Assembly: GCA_030672255.1 (NCBI GenBank)
Contig: DAOVGU010000022.1
Span: 1-11,699 of the forward strand
Length of the DNA stretch: 11,699 nt
Direction: 5' to 3'
Source: a bacterium
Lineage (GTDB): Bacteria > Ratteibacteria > UBA8468
Made by a program: the position numbers and the translations under genes
The notes under the pieces: model-generated
Seen by the model: the letters and a program-made list of their open reading frames with translations, nothing else
What the model was told of the DNA's origin: nothing
The model's database searches: none
Part shown: positions 6,427-11,699 of the stretch, one piece after another
Layout of the letters: every line of letters starts with the position of its first letter
How positions within the stretch are numbered: the stretch's first letter is position 1

Positions 6427-7353
6427 TTAATCAAAACATCTTTCCACCAGATGGTTGAGGTTGGCTATACCTAAGCAAATGCATGTATCTCCTGCTCCAT
6501 AGTAAACTTTTACCTCCTGGGTTTTTTCCTCCAAGATTGTTCCCCCGCAAAAGACCACATTATCTACATCACCCACTCTTTCATAATATTCCCGGGGAGA
6601 AAGGATGGGAGCCTCGCCCCGGGCGATTAACTTGGAAGGGTCCTTGAGATCAAATAAAGCGGTCCCTAACCGATAGATACTGCCACTTGCCGTCTTTTTA
6701 ACTCCGTGGTAAATCTCCAACCAACCCCTATCGGTCTCAATAGGCGGTGCACAAGCACCTATGCGATGGGAATCCCAGTAGCCTGGTCTGCTCTCCATAA
6801 CACAGCGAGAATTTCCCCAATAGATTAAGTCCTTTGAATAGGATATCCACATTCCCCTGTGGATTGGACGGTCAAAGCGGACAAAGTAACCATTAATCTT
6901 TTTGGGAAAAAGGGCGGCATCCTTATTCTCTGGCTCGGAAATAATAGCAACCTTTTTAAAGGTTTTAAAATCCTTTGTGTAGGCTAAAGCAATGCGTGCT
7001 CCACTGTGAGAATAAGCGATGTAAAGAATATAGTAGGTATCTTCAATCTTGGTAATTCTTGGATCTTCCACGCCTCTTTTTTCGTATGTTTTAAATGGTT
7101 CTTCATTACTCCACTCCATAACAGGCTTTTTGGAAATTTTAAAATTAATTCCATCAGCACTTTCCGCCAGGAAGAATCTCGACTTCCCCTCTAACCCTTC
7201 TACTCTGAGCAGGAGCAAATACTTATCCTGATAGCGGGCCGCCGCGGCATTAAACACCGCATTAGCCGCTTGGGGAATATCATCTAAGGTTATAATAGGA
7301 TTCTTTTCATATCTTTTAACAATCTCCTGCTGCCACTGTTTCTTCTCAACCAT
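6427..7353 (-). CDS. GH130 beta-1,4-mannooligosaccharide / mannoside phosphorylase
   Basis: A 308-aa cytoplasmic glycoside phosphorylase of family GH130. It reversibly cleaves beta-mannosidic bonds with inorganic phosphate, releasing alpha-mannose 1-phosphate. The five-bladed propeller shows the family blocks in order: RYEKNPIIT near the N-terminus, LLLRVEG (47-53), GVEDPRI (94-100) with D97 as the expected proton donor, HSGARIALA (116-124), KDAALFPKKINGYFVRFDRP (144-162, contributing phosphate-binding arginines), IGACAPPIETDRGWLEIYHGV (198-218, with H216), RLGTALFDLKDPSKLI, and the closing YYGAGDTCICLGIA (284-297). Length is typical. The start ATG at 7353 has AAAGGAAG (7360-7367) six bases upstream. 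Its first codons overlap the end of a decayed UPF0145 gene. No glycan transporter or other glycosidase is nearby, so the exact oligosaccharide is not fixed. Confidence 0.92.
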   Translation of the reverse strand: MVEKKQWQQEIVKRYEKNPIITLDDIPQAANAVFNAAAARYQDKYLLLLRVEGLEGKSRFFLAESADGINFKISKKPVMEWSNEEPFKTYEKRGVEDPRITKIEDTYYILYIAYSHSGARIALAYTKDFKTFKKVAIISEPENKDAALFPKKINGYFVRFDRPIHRGMWISYSKDLIYWGNSRCVMESRPGYWDSHRIGACAPPIETDRGWLEIYHGVKKTASGSIYRLGTALFDLKDPSKLIARGEAPILSPREYYERVGDVDNVVFCGGTILEEKTQEVKVYYGAGDTCICLGIANLNHLVERCFD

Positions 7354-7542
7354 ACTTTTCTTCCTTTATTCTGCCGATGACGCTAGTGGTCATATAGCGC
7401 ACGTTGATGATTGCGTCAGCCCCAAGCCTCAGCCTGGGCGATCATCCGATCAGTAGCTACCTTGCGAGCCCGTCCCATCATCTCCGTGTACTCAATCAAC
7501 TCACCGCCAAGAACCAATCGCACCAAGGCGAAGTATTTTCAT
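7346..7542 (-). pseudogene. Decayed UPF0145/YbjQ-family (heavy-metal-binding domain) gene fragment
   Basis: Too broken to appear as an open reading frame. On the minus strand, codons from 7538 read KYFALVRLVLGGELIEYTEM and continue MGRARKVATDRMIAQAEA. After a one-base shift at about 7424-7425 they read GADAIINVRYMTTSVIG. These blocks (a GGE-x-x-x-YTE-like turn, an R-x-x-A-x-x-R-M-x-x-A helix, and GADAI-x-NVR) are the conserved core of the small YbjQ/UPF0145 proteins. The first half of the family's usual ~105 residues is missing, as is the final GTAV-type strand. The shifted frame runs RIKEEKYG into the GH130 start and stops at 7346. ATG 7542 followed by AAAA would match with one A removed, hinting at a second frameshift. 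Function was never firmly known for the family. Confidence 0.7.
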
Positions 7543-7640
7543 GATCTCCTTTTGCAATTACCAGGAATCGCAATCCAAAATGTCAGTTAACTATTCATAT
7601 CCGAACTATCTTATTTATTTCTGATTGTAGTTGCTGGTTT

Positions 7641-7670
7641 ATTCTATCACAAATTCAGAAATTATTACAA
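7641..7670 (-). promoter_or_regulatory. Possible minus-strand promoter for the UPF0145 relic/GH130 transcript
   Basis: -35 TTGTAA (7670-7665), 18-bp spacer, -10 TAGAAT (7646-7641). The -10 is one mismatch from consensus. It is about 290 bp before the GH130 start; no closer promoter was seen, so GH130 may be transcribed through the relic. Confidence 0.3.
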
Positions 7671-7688
7671 TCTCACTCTATCTTTAAT

Positions 7689-7717
7689 TTGCTCTCTTTA
7701 TTAATAGCGTATATAAT
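7689..7717 (+). promoter_or_regulatory. Candidate promoter for the methyltransferase-like relic
   Basis: A perfect -10 TATAAT (7712-7717) with a weak -35 TTGCTC (7689-7694) at 17 bp. Transcription would start near 7724, some 50 bp before the ATG at 7775. Confidence 0.45.
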
Positions 7718-7774
7718 AAAATATGGAGAAAGCAGAAAAAGCATTAGAAAAAATCAAGACAAAAGTGTGAGAAA

Positions 7775-8178
7775 ATGAAAAATGAAGAAGACAATGTAAA
7801 GAATCTGGTGAAGAAACTACAAGCAAGAGAGCTCACTCCTGAAGAAGCATATAAAAGACTTGAAGAAAGAGGACTTGTAGAAGATGAAAGGTGGGAGTTT
7901 ATTCCGTGGGTTGTTTATTTTATACTTTGGTTGCCGCTCAACTTCAAGTTCTCCGCTCGACTGCCAGTAATCTCCTTTCCAGCGATTATAATTTATATTT
8001 CGCTTGTTCTTGTAGCGATTGGGACATTTTTTCTTGTTTGGGCGATTTATTATCATCGAACAAGAGGAGGACTCAAAAAAGCTGGAGAGGCCATAATTTT
8101 TCACGCTGTCCTTCAGGATTTTTCTCAAAGCCCCAAAGCAACATCCCGTTTTTAGATACCTCTTCCGTGACGGTTTAG
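7775..8178 (+). pseudogene. Frameshifted, truncated isoprenylcysteine/phospholipid methyltransferase-like membrane protein
   Basis: The open frame from 7775 (126 codons, stop at 8155) begins with a charged helix KKLQARELTPEEAYKRLEERGL resembling a SHOCT-like module. Two hydrophobic segments follow, WVVYFILWLPLNF and PAIIIYISLVLVAIGTFFLVWAIYY, then HRTRGGLKKAGEAIIF. That last block resembles the loop after TM in ICMT/PEMT-type methyltransferases, which continues LVTSGPYRFVRHPQY. Here the in-frame sequence turns unrelated, but the +1 frame after the T-run near 8093 reads SRCPSGFFSKPQSNIPFL, a plausible degraded form of that block. It stops at 8178. The remaining ~100 residues, including the SAM-binding His/Glu region, are absent. 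I infer a pseudogene; the frameshift match is modest, and an expressed short membrane protein cannot be excluded. Confidence 0.5.
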
Positions 8179-8213
8179 TATGTCTAAAAATCTTTTGCTA
8201 ATGCCTATATCTC

Positions 8214-8247
8214 CTTGATAAACAACGAGATTGCTGTTAAGATAAAG
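8214..8247 (+). repeat. 34-bp promoter-bearing direct repeat, copy B
   Basis: It matches copy A (5668-5701) at 31 of 34 positions. Its left flank (8203-8222) also matches 9643-9663 with a single inserted C, so copy B combines sequence shared with two other places in the window. Confidence 0.7.
8215..8243 (+). promoter_or_regulatory. Promoter of the small membrane protein-methyltransferase-HD operon
   Basis: -35 TTGATA (8215-8220), 17-bp spacer, -10 TAAGAT (8238-8243), identical hexamers and spacing to the promoter at 5669-5697. Only nine bases separate the -10 from the ATG at 8253, so a transcript starting here would be leaderless or nearly so. Confidence 0.5.
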
Positions 8248-8252
8248 TTGCA

Positions 8253-8486
8253 ATGATACAATTTTTTGCGTTAGTTTTCTGGATTGTGCCTGCATTTTTA
8301 GTTTATAAGGATGCAAAGGAGTTAGGATTGAAAACATATTGCGCCTGGGGAATAGGCACCTATTTTGGCGGTCTTTTCGTCATCATTCCTTATTTGTTTG
8401 TGAGGAAGAAAATCTTGTCGCAAGAAATGAAGAAAGATGTGATTGACACCGAATACAAAGAAGTAAATGAAAGTAAGAAAGAGTAA
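8253..8486 (+). CDS. Small two-helix membrane protein
   Basis: A 77-aa protein of unrecognised family. Residues 2-18 (IQFFALVFWIVPAFLVY) form the first membrane helix. A short polar turn DAKELGLKTYC follows, then a second helix at about 31-51 (AWGIGTYFGGLFVIIPYLFVR). The C-terminal tail is charged (KKDVIDTEYKEVNESKKE) and probably cytoplasmic. There is no signal-peptidase site, so it looks like an inner-membrane protein. The ATG has no Shine-Dalgarno (AAAGTTGCA precedes it) and sits nine bases after a -10 box, suggesting leaderless translation. The stop is four bases before the likely methyltransferase start, so the two are probably co-transcribed. Function is unknown. Confidence 0.6.
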   Translation: MIQFFALVFWIVPAFLVYKDAKELGLKTYCAWGIGTYFGGLFVIIPYLFVRKKILSQEMKKDVIDTEYKEVNESKKE

Positions 8487-8490
8487 AGCG

Positions 8491-9048
8491 ATGGAAGAAA
8501 GCAAGGAAACAAAGGATTGGTTAGAAGGATTAGGCAAGAAGTTTTTGCATAGCATAGGTATGAGAGAGGGGCAAAAGGTCGTAGATTTTGGCTGTGGAAT
8601 TGGTGATTATACTATCCCTGCGGCAAAAATAGTTGGGGCAAGAGGCAAGATATATGCTGTAGACAAGGACGAGGAATCCTTAAAATTTTTAATGAGCAGG
8701 GCAAAAAGATACGGATTAGAAAATATCAAAGTAATGAAAACCTTGGGAGAATTGAAAATTGGGTTGAAAGATGAATCTATGGATATAGTCCTGCTTTATG
8801 ATATCATACACGATAGTTATTTCCCAGGGGCAAATAAGAGAAAGAAGTTACTAAATGAAATCTACCGAATTTTAAAGCAAAATGCAATTGTTTCCATCTA
8901 TCCAAAACACGCAACACCAGGAGATACCAAAAGGGAAGTAAAAAGTGCACATTTCCGTTTTGAAAAAGAGTTCCATAGTTCATTACTTCATGATAGCTAT
9001 CTTGTAGAAGGTAACGTTCTTAATTTCAGGAGGAAAAATGACTCGTGA
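8491..9048 (+). CDS. Class I SAM-dependent methyltransferase
   Basis: A 185-aa cytoplasmic methyltransferase with a Rossmann fold. Motif I is VVDFGCGIGDYT (30-41), motif II is IYAVDKDEES with D58 expected to bind the SAM ribose, and motif IV is the SMDIVLLYDIIHD region (96-108). A post-motif segment LLNEIYRILKQNAIVSIYPKH matches the strand-helix that follows in Methyltransf_11/31-type enzymes. The acceptor substrate cannot be inferred. The start is uncertain: ATG 8491 follows the upstream stop by four bases, while ATG 8467 would add eight residues and overlap the upstream gene by 20 bases; both have weak ribosome sites. The 3' end overlaps the HD gene by 11 bases, a sign of translational coupling. 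The C-terminus is short after the core. Confidence 0.85.
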   Translation: MEESKETKDWLEGLGKKFLHSIGMREGQKVVDFGCGIGDYTIPAAKIVGARGKIYAVDKDEESLKFLMSRAKRYGLENIKVMKTLGELKIGLKDESMDIVLLYDIIHDSYFPGANKRKKLLNEIYRILKQNAIVSIYPKHATPGDTKREVKSAHFRFEKEFHSSLLHDSYLVEGNVLNFRRKNDS

Positions 9049-9589
9049 AGAAGCTTTAAAATTGGTTGTAGAAAAGATCAAGACCAAAAATTTATTGAAA
9101 CACTGCTTGGCAGTTGAAGCGGTGATGAGAAAATTGGCCAAGCACTCTGCCGAAGATATAGAAAAATGGGGTTTATGTGGACTACTTCATGATATTGATT
9201 ATGAAGAAACAAAAAATGATTTAAAAAGACACAGTTTAGTGGGTGCAGAGTTCTTAGAGAAATTGGGGGTCGATTCAGAAATAGTACAGGCGGTAAGAGT
9301 GCATAATGAAGTTCATAATCTTCCTCTGCAGACAAAAATGGATAAGGCTCTATTCTGTAGTGATCCCATAACAGGTTTAATTGTTGCCGCTGCCCTGGTT
9401 CTTCCTGATAAGAAATTAAAGAGTCTCACTCCTCAAAATGTTCTCAACCGTTATAAAGAGAAAGGATTCGCTCGGGCCGTAAACCGAAAACAGATTGCCG
9501 GTTGCCAGAATTTAGGGCTTTCCTTAGAGGATTTTGTTAAGCTTTCTCTTGAGGCAATGCAGGAAATTTCTTCAGATTTAGGATTGTGA
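9038..9589 (+). CDS. HD-domain metal-dependent phosphohydrolase (HDIG type)
   Basis: A 183-aa cytoplasmic HD-superfamily protein, predicted to hydrolyse a phosphate ester or nucleotide. Metal ligands appear in the expected order: H22 (LLKHCLAVE), the H51-D52 pair (GLLHDIDYE), H65 (KRHSLVGAE), H89 (RVHNEVH), and D109 in CSDPITGLIVA, the family's late Asp. The chain ends with a helix, LSLEDFVKLSLEAMQEI, usual in stand-alone HDIG proteins. ATG 9038 has AGGAGG (9028-9033) four bases upstream, inside the end of the methyltransferase gene, so the start is firm. Probably the last intact gene of the operon beginning at 8253. The natural substrate is unknown; no synthetase or cyclic-nucleotide domain is fused. 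Confidence 0.88.
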   Translation: MTREEALKLVVEKIKTKNLLKHCLAVEAVMRKLAKHSAEDIEKWGLCGLLHDIDYEETKNDLKRHSLVGAEFLEKLGVDSEIVQAVRVHNEVHNLPLQTKMDKALFCSDPITGLIVAAALVLPDKKLKSLTPQNVLNRYKEKGFARAVNRKQIAGCQNLGLSLEDFVKLSLEAMQEISSDLGL

Positions 9590-9594
9590 GATAG

Positions 9595-9675
9595 GTGGCT
9601 AAAGAATTAGTCCTGGAGAACTACAAAGCAATTATCCGAGAGGCCTATATCCTCCTTGATAAATATGTTCATTAA
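9595..9675 (+). CDS. Possible 26-aa peptide or gene fragment
   Basis: A GTG-initiated frame begins five bases after the HD gene stop and ends six bases before the THEP1 relic start. It reads MAKELVLENYKAIIREAYIL and continues LDKYVH, with a balanced, helix-like composition. There is no good ribosome site. It may be the head of a lost gene or chance; its 3' part carries the short dispersed repeat at 9643-9663. Confidence 0.25.
   Translation: MAKELVLENYKAIIREAYILLDKYVH
9643..9663 (+). repeat. Short dispersed repeat, copy C
   Basis: Matches 8203-8222 except for one extra C (21 versus 20 bases). Unlike copies A and B, no -10-like hexamer follows at the right distance (CCTATG instead), so it does not look like a promoter. 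Confidence 0.45.
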
Positions 9676-9681
9676 AAGCCT

Positions 9682-10048
9682 ATGAAGAACACATTCCTTA
9701 CCGGAAGGCCGGGGATAGGAAAGACCACAATAATCAAGGGGTGGATTAAAAGATTGGGAAATACCGGGGGTTTTTATACCGAGGAGATTAGAAAGAATAA
9801 TAAACAATAAACGAGTAGGTTTCAAAATTGTTACTTTTGATGGAAGAGAAGGAATTTTGGCCTCCAGGGAAGGCTCAGCAAAATTCCAAAAGATGGTTGA
9901 AGAAGCTCTTGATAGTCCTAAGAAGGTAATCGGGGTGATTACTCAAAGCCCATTGCCTTTCGTCAGCCAGACTAAAAGACGCCAGGATACCGAAATCATT
10001 GAGGTAATCAGAGCCAATCGAATAGAATTAATAAATTATCGGCTCTAA
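9682..10048 (+). pseudogene. Decayed THEP1-family nucleoside-triphosphatase
   Basis: The first frame from ATG 9682 reads MKNTFLTGRPGIGKTT, with Walker A GRPGIGKT at 8-15, then GGFYTEEIRK, both hallmarks of THEP1 P-loop NTPases. It stops at about 9813 because AATAAAC is present twice in tandem (9799-9805 and 9806-9812). Removing one copy restores RKNNKRVGFKIVTFDGREGI, exactly the expected continuation. A second lesion follows: after GILAS the chain jumps to EGSAKFQKMVEEALDSPKKV, so roughly 50 residues holding the Walker B DEIGKME block are gone. The tail ITQSPLPFVSQTKRRQDTEI and EVIRANRIEL matches the family C-terminus (SxPFV...IxxRPDxEIIEVTxxNR). Intact members are about 170-180 aa and hydrolyse NTPs; this one could not. 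Confidence 0.85.
9999..10028 (+). promoter_or_regulatory. Possible promoter of the SYLF gene
   Basis: -35 TTGAGG (9999-10004), 18-bp spacer, -10 TAGAAT (10023-10028), 40 bp before the SYLF start and inside the 3' end of the THEP1 relic. Plausible but not strong. Confidence 0.3.
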
Positions 10049-10067
10049 AATTGAAAAGGAGGTTGCA

Positions 10068-10763
10068 ATGAGGAAATTAGCAAAAGGAAGAATATTTATT
10101 CTGCTCGTTGTTTTTAGTCTTTTTGTAGTGGTTGAAAGTTTTGCCGATTCTAAAAAGGGGTTGGTCAAAAAGATTCAAAGAGCGCAAGAATATCTCGAGG
10201 ATATTATGGAAACTCCGGATACCGATATTCCTCAAGCAGTTATGAGAAAATGCCGGGGAATTATAATCCTTCGACAGTACAAAGCAGGATTTATCTTCGG
10301 GATAAAAGGAGGGGCAGGGATAGTCCTTGTTAGAGACAAAAAGACCAGGGAATGGAGTCCACCAGCATTCATAAGGACAGGTGAGGGAAGTTTCGGTTAC
10401 CAGATTGGAGGACAGACCATTGATTCTATTTTTCTCATCATGAATAAGGAAGGCATGGAAATGTTGTCCAAAGCTAAATTTAAGATTGGTGTTGATGCTT
10501 CAGCCGCTATTGGTCCGGTTGGCAGGGATGCTGAAGCTAAGGTGGGGCCTGGTACAGCAATTCTTGCCTATTCAAGAGCCAAGGGACTTTATGCGGGAGC
10601 ATCATTTGAAGGAGGATTTCTCTTAAGCGATAAAAAAGCCAATGAAAAATTTTACAATATAAAAGGTATTACCCTGCAGGACATTATCTTTAACAACAAA
10701 GTACAAATGCCAGAAGAGGCAAAACCACTTGTTGAACTGTTGAATCGTTGTGCCGGTACCTGA
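10068..10763 (+). CDS. Exported SYLF-domain (Ysc84/DUF500) lipid-binding protein
   Basis: A 231-aa exported protein. MRKLAKGR plus the hydrophobic run IFILLVVFSLFVVV and ESFA before DSKK make a classic signal peptide, cleaved near residue 26. The mature part is a full SYLF domain: helices KGLVKKIQRAQEYLEDIM, then P-x-x-VMRKCRGIIIL, GFIFGIKGGAGIVLVRD, FIRTGEGSFGYQIGGQTIDSIFLIMN (the core), KFKIGVDASAAIGPVGRDAEA, ILAYSRAKGLYAGASFEGGFLL, and a C-terminal EEAKPLVELLNR helix. Bacterial SYLF proteins are periplasmic, and eukaryotic members bind phosphoinositides; the bacterial role is unsettled. The start is ATG 10068 with AAGGAGGT at 10056-10063. It precedes the PagL-like gene by 47 bp on the same strand, so both may serve the outer membrane. 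Confidence 0.93.
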   Translation: MRKLAKGRIFILLVVFSLFVVVESFADSKKGLVKKIQRAQEYLEDIMETPDTDIPQAVMRKCRGIIILRQYKAGFIFGIKGGAGIVLVRDKKTREWSPPAFIRTGEGSFGYQIGGQTIDSIFLIMNKEGMEMLSKAKFKIGVDASAAIGPVGRDAEAKVGPGTAILAYSRAKGLYAGASFEGGFLLSDKKANEKFYNIKGITLQDIIFNNKVQMPEEAKPLVELLNRCAGT

Positions 10764-10771
10764 CCTATCCC

Positions 10772-10799
10772 ATTAACGAACAATAAGATTTACGTTAAT
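10772..10799. repeat. 7-bp inverted repeat upstream of the PagL-like gene
   Basis: ATTAACG (10772-10778) and CGTTAAT (10793-10799) are separated by 14 bases, so centre-to-centre spacing is two helical turns (21 bp). They occupy the gap between the SYLF stop and the PagL-like start. Possible dimeric regulator site; no T-run follows, so a terminator is unlikely. Confidence 0.3.
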
Positions 10800-10810
10800 A
10801 CAAAGGGTTA

Positions 10811-11461
10811 ATGAAATTAAAAAAGGACGATAATCCCAACTCCCCTACAACCTTTTTAGAAATTATCTCAACTATTTCCATATTATTATTCTCAATCCTC
10901 ACCTTATTTTTATCTTACGACACTCAGGCTTATGGAGAGAATAAGAGTATGGAGAAGACAGAGAAGCATTTCTGCGATACCTTTAGTATACTTACAGGTT
11001 GCGGAACCGGTTCACTGAAGTTCAACCAGCCGGATTACCACCATATACATCTCGGACTCAAGTTTGGCTGGGAGCTAGGCGAGAATCAGGAAAGGCCTTA
11101 TGGGAAGGGGGCAACTTTTTTTGAGATTGTACCTTATATTAATCCAGTTACGAGCCCGTCATCTGAGGTTGAGATTGGGTGTGAATTCTTGTTTAAGCAC
11201 CTGTTTTGCCTTAAAAATAATTTTTACTGGTATATTGAGGGAGGCGTAGGCCCTGTTTATCTCACGAAAGGGACTCAATATCAATCAGGTGGATTTAATT
11301 TCAACGACCAGGCGGGAGTAGGAATTCAAAAATTTATCGGTAAAAACAAAGCATGGTGGGCAGGGTATAGTTTCAGGCATCTTTCCAATGCCGGAATAAA
11401 ACAACCAAATGTTGGCATTGGCACTCATTCAGTTTTAATTGGTTCTACATTTTATTTTTAG
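10811..11461 (+). CDS. PagL/acyloxyacyl hydrolase-like outer-membrane beta-barrel protein
   Basis: A 216-aa protein with a hydrophobic export segment (FLEIISTISILLFSILTLFL, 15-34) preceded by a polar, lysine-containing head and followed by a likely cleavage near TQA. The rest is alternating beta strands ending in the aromatic STFYF, as outer-membrane barrels do. Near the end, FRHLSNAGIKQPN (188-200) is the signature of lipid A 3-O-deacylase/acyloxyacyl hydrolases, with H190 and S192 as the catalytic pair. The third catalytic residue, an acid about 14 residues after the His in PagL, would be G204 here, which may impair or change activity. Family members remove the 3-O acyl chain of lipid A. 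The start at 10811 has only GGG three bases before TTA-ATG, so translation may be modest. Function as an active deacylase is inference. Confidence 0.82.
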   Translation: MKLKKDDNPNSPTTFLEIISTISILLFSILTLFLSYDTQAYGENKSMEKTEKHFCDTFSILTGCGTGSLKFNQPDYHHIHLGLKFGWELGENQERPYGKGATFFEIVPYINPVTSPSSEVEIGCEFLFKHLFCLKNNFYWYIEGGVGPVYLTKGTQYQSGGFNFNDQAGVGIQKFIGKNKAWWAGYSFRHLSNAGIKQPNVGIGTHSVLIGSTFYF

Positions 11462-11490
11462 AATTGGCATTACAAAAAACAAAGATTACG

Positions 11491-11519
11491 TTGACCTTTT
11501 TCCTTTCTAAGAGTACAAT
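11491..11519 (+). promoter_or_regulatory. Sigma-70 promoter reading out of the window
   Basis: -35 TTGACC (11491-11496), 17-bp spacer, -10 TACAAT (11514-11519), one mismatch in each hexamer. It faces right, towards sequence beyond the window, giving a leader of at least 155 nt. Confidence 0.55.
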
Positions 11520-11598
11520 TAACAGAGTTTTGGCTAATTTTTTCACTTCCCTGGAATTCCCTAAATTCCCCTACCAAATGGACACTATTTAGACACCA

Positions 11599-11616
11599 GA
11601 AATTTTTTGAAATTTC
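11599..11616. repeat. AT-rich 7-bp hairpin
   Basis: GAAATTT (11599-11605) and AAATTTC (11610-11616) with loop TTTG. Weak stem with no U-tract; it lies in the putative long leader after the promoter at 11491. Confidence 0.35.
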
Positions 11617-11670
11617 CTCTCCTCTACCACGCAGTCTATATTATTTGACATTTCGGCTAAAATTTAGCAG

Positions 11671-11690
11671 ACTATAGGAAACTATGGGAA
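11671..11690 (+). repeat. Tandem 10-bp repeat ACTATRGGAA
   Basis: ACTATAGGAA (11671-11680) is directly followed by ACTATGGGAA (11681-11690), nine of ten bases identical. An overlapping 10-mer GCAGACTATA (11667-11676) also resembles GCAGTCTATA (11631-11640). Confidence 0.45.
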
Positions 11691-11699
11691 ATAAGGTAA

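Larger units (their letters stand above)
7543..7774. other. Non-coding gap between the UPF0145 relic and the methyltransferase-like relic
   Basis: Together with the relic, more than 400 bp (7354-7774) carry no intact gene. This AT-rich part shows candidate promoters on both strands and no recognisable protein homology in any frame. Confidence 0.5.
11462..11699. other. Non-coding tail of the window
   Basis: No credible gene on either strand in 238 bp. It contains a good promoter, a run of three TTCCC boxes at 9-10 bp spacing (11547, 11557, 11566), an AT hairpin at 11599-11616 and a tandem 10-mer at 11671-11690. It is probably the leader of a gene beyond the window. Confidence 0.6.

Noticed and set aside
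7723..7770. 15-codon frame MEKAEKALEKIKTKV before the methyltransferase-like relic
   Set aside because: No ribosome site, low-complexity lysine/glutamate composition and very short; could be chance, though it starts near the predicted transcription start.
11645..11678. Second TTGACA near the window end
   Set aside because: No acceptable -10 at 16-18 bp (CAGACT at 17).
11684..11699. ATG with AGGA upstream running off the window end
   Set aside because: Only five codons visible and located in a tandem repeat; cannot be judged.

Overview
The window looks like a chromosomal segment from an uncultured Gram-negative bacterium. A PagL-type outer-membrane beta-barrel enzyme and Sec signal peptides imply an outer membrane. 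The DNA is AT-rich, with strong Shine-Dalgarno sites and sigma-70-type promoters. The gene set (KirBac channel, GH130 phosphorylase, CFI-box C-terminal domain, THEP1 relic, SYLF protein) would fit a deep-branching lineage such as Omnitrophota or a relative, but that placement is a guess. There is no prophage, complete insertion sequence, CRISPR array or rRNA.

Layout. 85-996 (minus) is an inward-rectifier K+ channel, divergent from a Gfo/Idh/MocA oxidoreductase (1200-2375, plus). Their promoters share a 10-bp perfect inverted repeat that holds both -35 boxes. A tRNA-Ser(UGA) at 2444-2531 is followed five bases later by a metallo-beta-lactamase-fold hydrolase (2537-3136). A strong promoter then drives a 770-aa secreted protein with about 12 Asp-box repeats and a C-terminal CFI-box domain (3229-5541). 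A flavin reductase-like protein (5722-6276) converges on a GH130 beta-mannoside phosphorylase (6427-7353, minus), with a bulged hairpin between them.

7346-10048 is partly decayed. It holds a frameshifted UPF0145/YbjQ relic abutting the GH130 start, a frameshifted and truncated isoprenylcysteine-methyltransferase-like membrane protein, and a THEP1 NTPase relic with a 7-bp tandem duplication and an internal deletion. Between the last two lies an apparently intact operon: small membrane protein, class I methyltransferase, HD phosphohydrolase. The window closes with a SYLF protein (10068-10763), a PagL/acyloxyacyl-hydrolase-like outer-membrane protein (10811-11461), and a 238-bp non-coding tail with a good promoter and short phased repeats.

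How genes work together. Most genes appear to be single transcription units; 8253-9589 is the clearest operon. The SYLF and PagL-like genes are both envelope-directed and may be co-expressed. The most unusual points are the promoter-bearing 34-bp repeat found in front of two unrelated genes, the tRNA/hydrolase junction with no room for a ribosome binding site, and the CFI-box sorting-like tail. I saw no clearly new defence or mobile system.
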